Shown here piece by piece: positions 60,966 through 64,000 of a stretch of DNA of 64,000 bases (within the stretch, counting starts at the first letter, position 1; every line of letters begins with the position of its first letter). The notes below the pieces were generated by a model. That model saw only the letters and a list, made by a program, of their open reading frames with translations, did not search any database and was not told the origin of the DNA. Made by a program: the position numbers and the translations under genes. The stretch lies in NCBI GenBank assembly GCA_934655875.1, contig CAKUHB010000007.1:1-64000 (forward strand). The letters are read 5' to 3'. The DNA is from an uncultured Oscillospiraceae bacterium (GTDB lineage: Bacteria > Bacillota > Clostridia > Oscillospirales > Oscillospiraceae).

Positions 60966-60994
60966 TTGACATCTTGGCTCTACAGTTGTAGAAT
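60966..60994 (+). promoter_or_regulatory. Promoter of the BlaI/BlaR1-type operon
   Basis: TTGACA (60966-60971) and TAGAAT (60989-60994), 17-base spacer. Operator 1 lies in the spacer and runs into the -10 box. Confidence 0.85.
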
Positions 60995-61014
60995 AAGAAT
61001 GTACTACAAATGTA
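60981..61014 (+). promoter_or_regulatory. Two BlaI/MecI-type operators
   Basis: TACAGTTGTA (60981-60990) and TACAAATGTA (61005-61014) both match the TACANNTGTA consensus of BlaI, MecI and CopY-type repressors. Centre-to-centre they are 24 bases apart, and both lie between the -35 box and the ribosome site (AGAAGGAGAGATCTTCT). Confidence 0.9.
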
Positions 61015-61030
61015 GAAGGAGAGATCTTCT

Positions 61031-61408
61031 ATGACGAAACCCGTTCGCACGCTTCCCGATGCGGAGCTGGCCGTTATGCAGGCTGTCTGGGCCTGTGAGA
61101 CGCCGGCGAAGCGCGCCGGGATCAGTGAAGTTCTTGCCCAAACGCATCCCATGGCGCCGACGACGCTGCTGACTGTCCTGTCCCGGCTGGCGGAAAAGGG
61201 CTTTCTGCGGATCGAAAAAACGGGCCGCAGCGCCGAATATTGGCCGCTTATCACAAGGGAGGAGTATCTCGCCCGGCAGGGCCGGAAATTCTATGACCAG
61301 CTCTGCGGCAAGAGCATTCCCGCCTTCGCCGCGGCCCTGTGTGCAAGCGGCCTGAGCGCGGAAGAGCTGGCAGAGCTGCGCGAGCTTCTGAAGGAGGGCG
61401 CGCTATGA
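61031..61408 (+). CDS. BlaI/MecI/CopY family transcriptional repressor
   Basis: 125 residues. The winged-helix begins LPDAELAVMQAVWACE; PTTLLTVLSRLAEKGFLRIEKTGRS is the recognition helix and wing. The C-terminus is the dimerisation and protease-cleavage region. It should repress its own promoter through the two TACANNTGTA sites. Its stop overlaps the start of the M56 sensor gene. Confidence 0.93.
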   Translation: MTKPVRTLPDAELAVMQAVWACETPAKRAGISEVLAQTHPMAPTTLLTVLSRLAEKGFLRIEKTGRSAEYWPLITREEYLARQGRKFYDQLCGKSIPAFAAALCASGLSAEELAELRELLKEGAL

Positions 61409-63255
61409 GCGGCATGTGGGCCTTCCGGCTCGTCATCATCCTGATTTTCAGCGCGATTCTCACCTGGAAAACCTGGGAACACGCGGACAGAGAGTGCCTG
61501 ACCGAGCCGAAGGACGCAGACGATTCCCTGCCGCGCTTTTCCGCGTTCCTCGCGGCAGGCTCGCTGCCGTTTCTGCTGCTGGTCTGGATCGTCCTCAGTG
61601 CGGTCATGGGCGGGTGGGCGCTTGCCATCCAGTCCGTGCTGCGGCTGCTGGTCGAGCTGTTTCTGATGATCGGCGTCTATTATGTCCTGCTGCTGGCCAT
61701 TATGCCGGTGCTGCGGAAGCACTTTTCCGCCCGCATATGCGCGATGCTGTGGCTGCTGCCGGACTTTCTGTATATTCTGAACAACACGAACCAGCTTGCC
61801 GCCGCGCATCCGCTCGTCATACACCTGCCGGGAAAGCTCGTCTATGTGCTCTTTGCCGTCTGGGCGGCGGGTGCGGCGGGCGTACTGGGATGGAAGATCC
61901 TCTCCCACCTGCGCTTCCGCCGTCAGGTCTTAAAGGACGCCGTGCCGGTCACGGACGCGGAAACGCTTGCCGTCTGGCAGGCGGAGCTGGCGCGCGCGTG
62001 GGTGAAAAAGCCGAAATGGAAGCTCGTCCGCTCGCAGACACTGACGACGCCCCTGTCTATCGGCCTGTTTGACCGCACGACCCGTGTGGTGCTGCCCGCG
62101 CGCAGCTATACGCAGCAGGAGCTTGCCCTCGTGCTGCGGCATGAGATCATCCATATCTGCCGGGGCGACCCGTCGTCCAAGTTTTTCATGACCTTCTGCA
62201 CGGCGATGTGCTGGTTCAACCCGCTCATGTGGGTCGCCATGCGCAAGAGTGCCGACGATTTTGAACTGAGCTGCGACGAGACCGTCCTTCTGGATGAGCC
62301 GCAGCCTGTCCGGCGGGAATACGCGGAGCTGCTTCTTAACACCGCGGGCGATGAGCGCGGGTTCACTACCTGCCTGTCCGCCACGGCGAGCGCACTGCGC
62401 TACCGGCTCAAAAATGTCATGACACCGGGGAAAAAGCGCACGGGCGCGATCCTCGTCGGGCTGACGTTTGCCGTGCTGGCTCTCTGCACCGGACATATGG
62501 CGCTCGCCTATGACGCCCAGCCGGGCACAGAGCGGATCTTTGACAATCAGCCGCTTGAAGCGTTCCACCTGCAATATCTTGACCCGTGGGACGATCCGCG
62601 CGGCGCGAACGACTACGCCTGCGTGGATGAGGGCGCGTTCAAGACCTATCTCGCGTCTTTGGAGCTGGAGACCTATACGGAAAAGCTGGACGTTTACAGC
62701 GACGGACGCGGGCTGAGCATGGATTTTAACACGCCGGAGGGCATTCTGGTGGTCTATCTGGCCGATCAGTCCATCCGCGTCGCGCGCATGTGGCTGAAGG
62801 ACGCGCAGGCGGAGCAGTATTACCTGTCCCGTCCGGTTGACTGGGACTATCTTGACACGATCCTCGTCCCGCGGCCGACGCTGTGGGTGTATTTTGACGA
62901 GTTTGGCTCCAACCGCCGTCTCTCAGCGGCGCTCTATTCTCTGACGCAGACCATGGCGGACGGGAGTACGACCGTTCTCCAGCCGCCCACGCCGGACGCA
63001 GACACGGAGCTTGGGCGGGTCAATACGGAGCCCCTGAAGCTGTCGTTCCCTCTGCCGCTGGCTGAACCTTATACCGTGGAAATAGAGCCGCTGAACGGCG
63101 GCGAAACGCAGACCCTCACGCAGGCCGACCTGCCCGGCGATCTTTTGACGCCTTTGCAGACGACCGCCCGCTATACCATCACCGCCGCCTTGCAGGGTGA
63201 GCAGGACTCTGTCTACCACGCGGTCTTCTGCTTTACGTACAAATACTTCGATTGA
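61405..63255 (+). CDS. BlaR1/MecR1-type M56 metallopeptidase sensor
   Basis: 616 residues from ATG 61405, coupled to the repressor by 4 bases. N-terminal hydrophobic segments include about 4-20, 48-72, 76-98 and 140-165. The cytoplasmic zinc protease has LVLRHEIIHICRGD (HExxH) and FELSCDETVLL. A further helix (about 345-365) leads to an extracytoplasmic C-terminal domain (about 370-616) that does not show the SxxK penicillin-binding motif of BlaR1. So it probably senses something other than a beta-lactam, or a wall signal. Confidence 0.88.
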   Translation: MSGMWAFRLVIILIFSAILTWKTWEHADRECLTEPKDADDSLPRFSAFLAAGSLPFLLLVWIVLSAVMGGWALAIQSVLRLLVELFLMIGVYYVLLLAIMPVLRKHFSARICAMLWLLPDFLYILNNTNQLAAAHPLVIHLPGKLVYVLFAVWAAGAAGVLGWKILSHLRFRRQVLKDAVPVTDAETLAVWQAELARAWVKKPKWKLVRSQTLTTPLSIGLFDRTTRVVLPARSYTQQELALVLRHEIIHICRGDPSSKFFMTFCTAMCWFNPLMWVAMRKSADDFELSCDETVLLDEPQPVRREYAELLLNTAGDERGFTTCLSATASALRYRLKNVMTPGKKRTGAILVGLTFAVLALCTGHMALAYDAQPGTERIFDNQPLEAFHLQYLDPWDDPRGANDYACVDEGAFKTYLASLELETYTEKLDVYSDGRGLSMDFNTPEGILVVYLADQSIRVARMWLKDAQAEQYYLSRPVDWDYLDTILVPRPTLWVYFDEFGSNRRLSAALYSLTQTMADGSTTVLQPPTPDADTELGRVNTEPLKLSFPLPLAEPYTVEIEPLNGGETQTLTQADLPGDLLTPLQTTARYTITAALQGEQDSVYHAVFCFTYKYFD

Positions 63256-63265
63256 CCGTACACCC

Positions 63266-63303
63266 CCCGCGCAGTCCCGTTTTTACGGGGCCGCGCGGTT
63301 TTT
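63266..63303 (+). terminator. Terminator after the sensor gene
   Basis: CCGCGC ... GCGCGG with an inner CCCGT/ACGGG stem, then TTTTT. Confidence 0.75.
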
Positions 63304-63313
63304 CTCTGCCGCA

Positions 63314-63342
63314 TTGCAAAATGGCGCGTTGTCTGCTATAAT
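63314..63342 (+). promoter_or_regulatory. Promoter of miaB
   Basis: TTGCAA (63314-63319) and TATAAT (63337-63342), 17-base spacer, upstream of GGAGGA. Confidence 0.8.
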
Positions 63343-63377
63343 AAATCGTTAAGTTATGCAGTTCGGAGGATATGTAC

Positions 63378-64000
63378 ATGGAACGCAAACCCGTTGTGAT
63401 CCCGCAGGAGGAGCTGGCGAAGGAAGCCGCCGTCTGTGAGCAGATCAAGGCTCTCTGGGCCGTGCGCGGCCGGACGCCGCGCGCCTTTGTCGACACGTAT
63501 GGCTGTCAGCAGAACGAAGCGGATTCTGAACGCATCCGCGGCATGCTGCGCGCGAGCGGCTACGAGATCGTCGACACCGAAGAGGGCGCGGACTGCATCG
63601 TCATCAACACCTGCGCCATCCGCGAGCACGCGGAGACCCGCGTCTACGGCAACGTCGGCGCGCTGGTCCACACGAAGGCCCGGCACCCGGAGCAGAAAAT
63701 TTTCCTCTGCGGCTGCATGATGGGTCAGCCGCAGGTGGTCGAGCGCATCAAAACCAGCTACCGCCACGTGGACGGTGTGTTCAACCCGCACGAGCTGTGG
63801 CGCTTTCCGGAGCTTTTGCAGCGGGTTCTGACCACGAACAAGCGCATTTTCGCCGTGGACGATTCCGCGGGCAACATCGCCGAGGGTATCCCCGTCGTGC
63901 GCTCGTCGAACCTCAAGGCGTGGGTGTCGATCATGTACGGGTGCAATAATTTCTGCTCGTACTGCATCGTCCCCTATGTGCGCGGACGCGAGCGGTCGAG
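63378..64000 (+). CDS. miaB: tRNA-2-methylthio-N6-dimethylallyladenosine synthase, N-terminal part
   Basis: 207 codons, cut by the window end. Start ATG 63378 lies 7 bases after GGAGGA; an ATG two codons earlier is too close. The UPF0004 domain has VDTYGCQQNEADSERI, INTCAIREHAE and LCGCMMGQP, giving the three cysteines of the auxiliary cluster. The radical SAM motif CNNFCSYC is present at 63951. MiaB adds a methylthio group at A37 of tRNAs that read UNN codons. Confidence 0.96.
   Translation, partial: MERKPVVIPQEELAKEAAVCEQIKALWAVRGRTPRAFVDTYGCQQNEADSERIRGMLRASGYEIVDTEEGADCIVINTCAIREHAETRVYGNVGALVHTKARHPEQKIFLCGCMMGQPQVVERIKTSYRHVDGVFNPHELWRFPELLQRVLTTNKRIFAVDDSAGNIAEGIPVVRSSNLKAWVSIMYGCNNFCSYCIVPYVRGRERS

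Overview
This window looks like a chromosome segment of a high-GC, endospore-forming, anaerobic Firmicute, most likely Clostridia of the Oscillospirales type. The evidence is the yabP-yabQ sporulation pair, a SleL-like LysM/GH18 cortex enzyme, ferredoxin-linked 2-oxoacid oxidoreductase, a sodium-pump decarboxylase, T-box leaders, frequent GTG/TTG starts and strong GGAGG ribosome sites. No phage, transposase, CRISPR array, rRNA or tRNA gene was seen.

Layout. 1-3.8 kb: end of pckA and a complete oxaloacetate decarboxylase operon (oadA, oadG, separate biotin carrier, oadB). 3.9-8.5 kb: fructokinase, then tpiA, pgk, trmL and ung on the minus strand. 8.6-14.9 kb: LysM/GH18 spore enzyme, DUF362 ferredoxin protein, SLH protein, DUF2207 and DUF975 membrane proteins. 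15-18.8 kb: CbiMN-CbiQ-CbiO metal ECF transporter and mutY. 18.9-23.8 kb: HAD phosphatase, SLC45-like transporter, GDPD, exonuclease, amidase. 24-26.7 kb: ZnuACB-type transporter. 26.7-31 kb: FkbM methyltransferase, amidohydrolase, ROK glucokinase, pgi. 31-38.5 kb: small membrane protein, 5-FTHF cyclo-ligase, polysaccharide deacetylase, prfA, Sua5, a CoaE/M18-aminopeptidase in-frame fusion, M14 peptidase. 38.4-42 kb: CDF transporter, metA, metY.

The most interesting part is 42-57.1 kb, all on the minus strand. It holds a branched-chain aminotransferase (ilvE), an omega-amidase-like hydrolase, a four-subunit VOR-type 2-oxoacid:ferredoxin oxidoreductase with a partner ATPase, two paralogous XRE-cupin-acyl-CoA synthetase fusions, a TIM-barrel/acyl-CoA synthetase fusion, and a LeuA-like protein that has lost its metal ligands. 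Three promoters in this block each drive a T-box leader. Aligning the fixed distance from the specifier codon to the conserved GAG gives Val (GUA), Ile (AUC) and Leu (CUG). A T-box turns genes on when its amino acid is short. I therefore infer that this locus makes Val, Ile and Leu by activating branched-chain fatty acids to CoA esters, reductively carboxylating them with VOR and transaminating with IlvE, rather than degrading these amino acids.

57.2-64 kb: divergent PAP2 protein, the conserved rqcP-yabP-yabQ-divIC-S1 cluster, an SDR reductase, a 670-base non-coding stretch of repeats, a BlaI/BlaR1-type pair with two BlaI operators, and the start of miaB. A roughly 270-base non-coding repeat occurs twice in opposite orientation (about 34.14-34.40 kb and 60.36-60.63 kb). 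Promoters, terminators and starts were read by eye. Identity levels and pairing are estimates, not computed.
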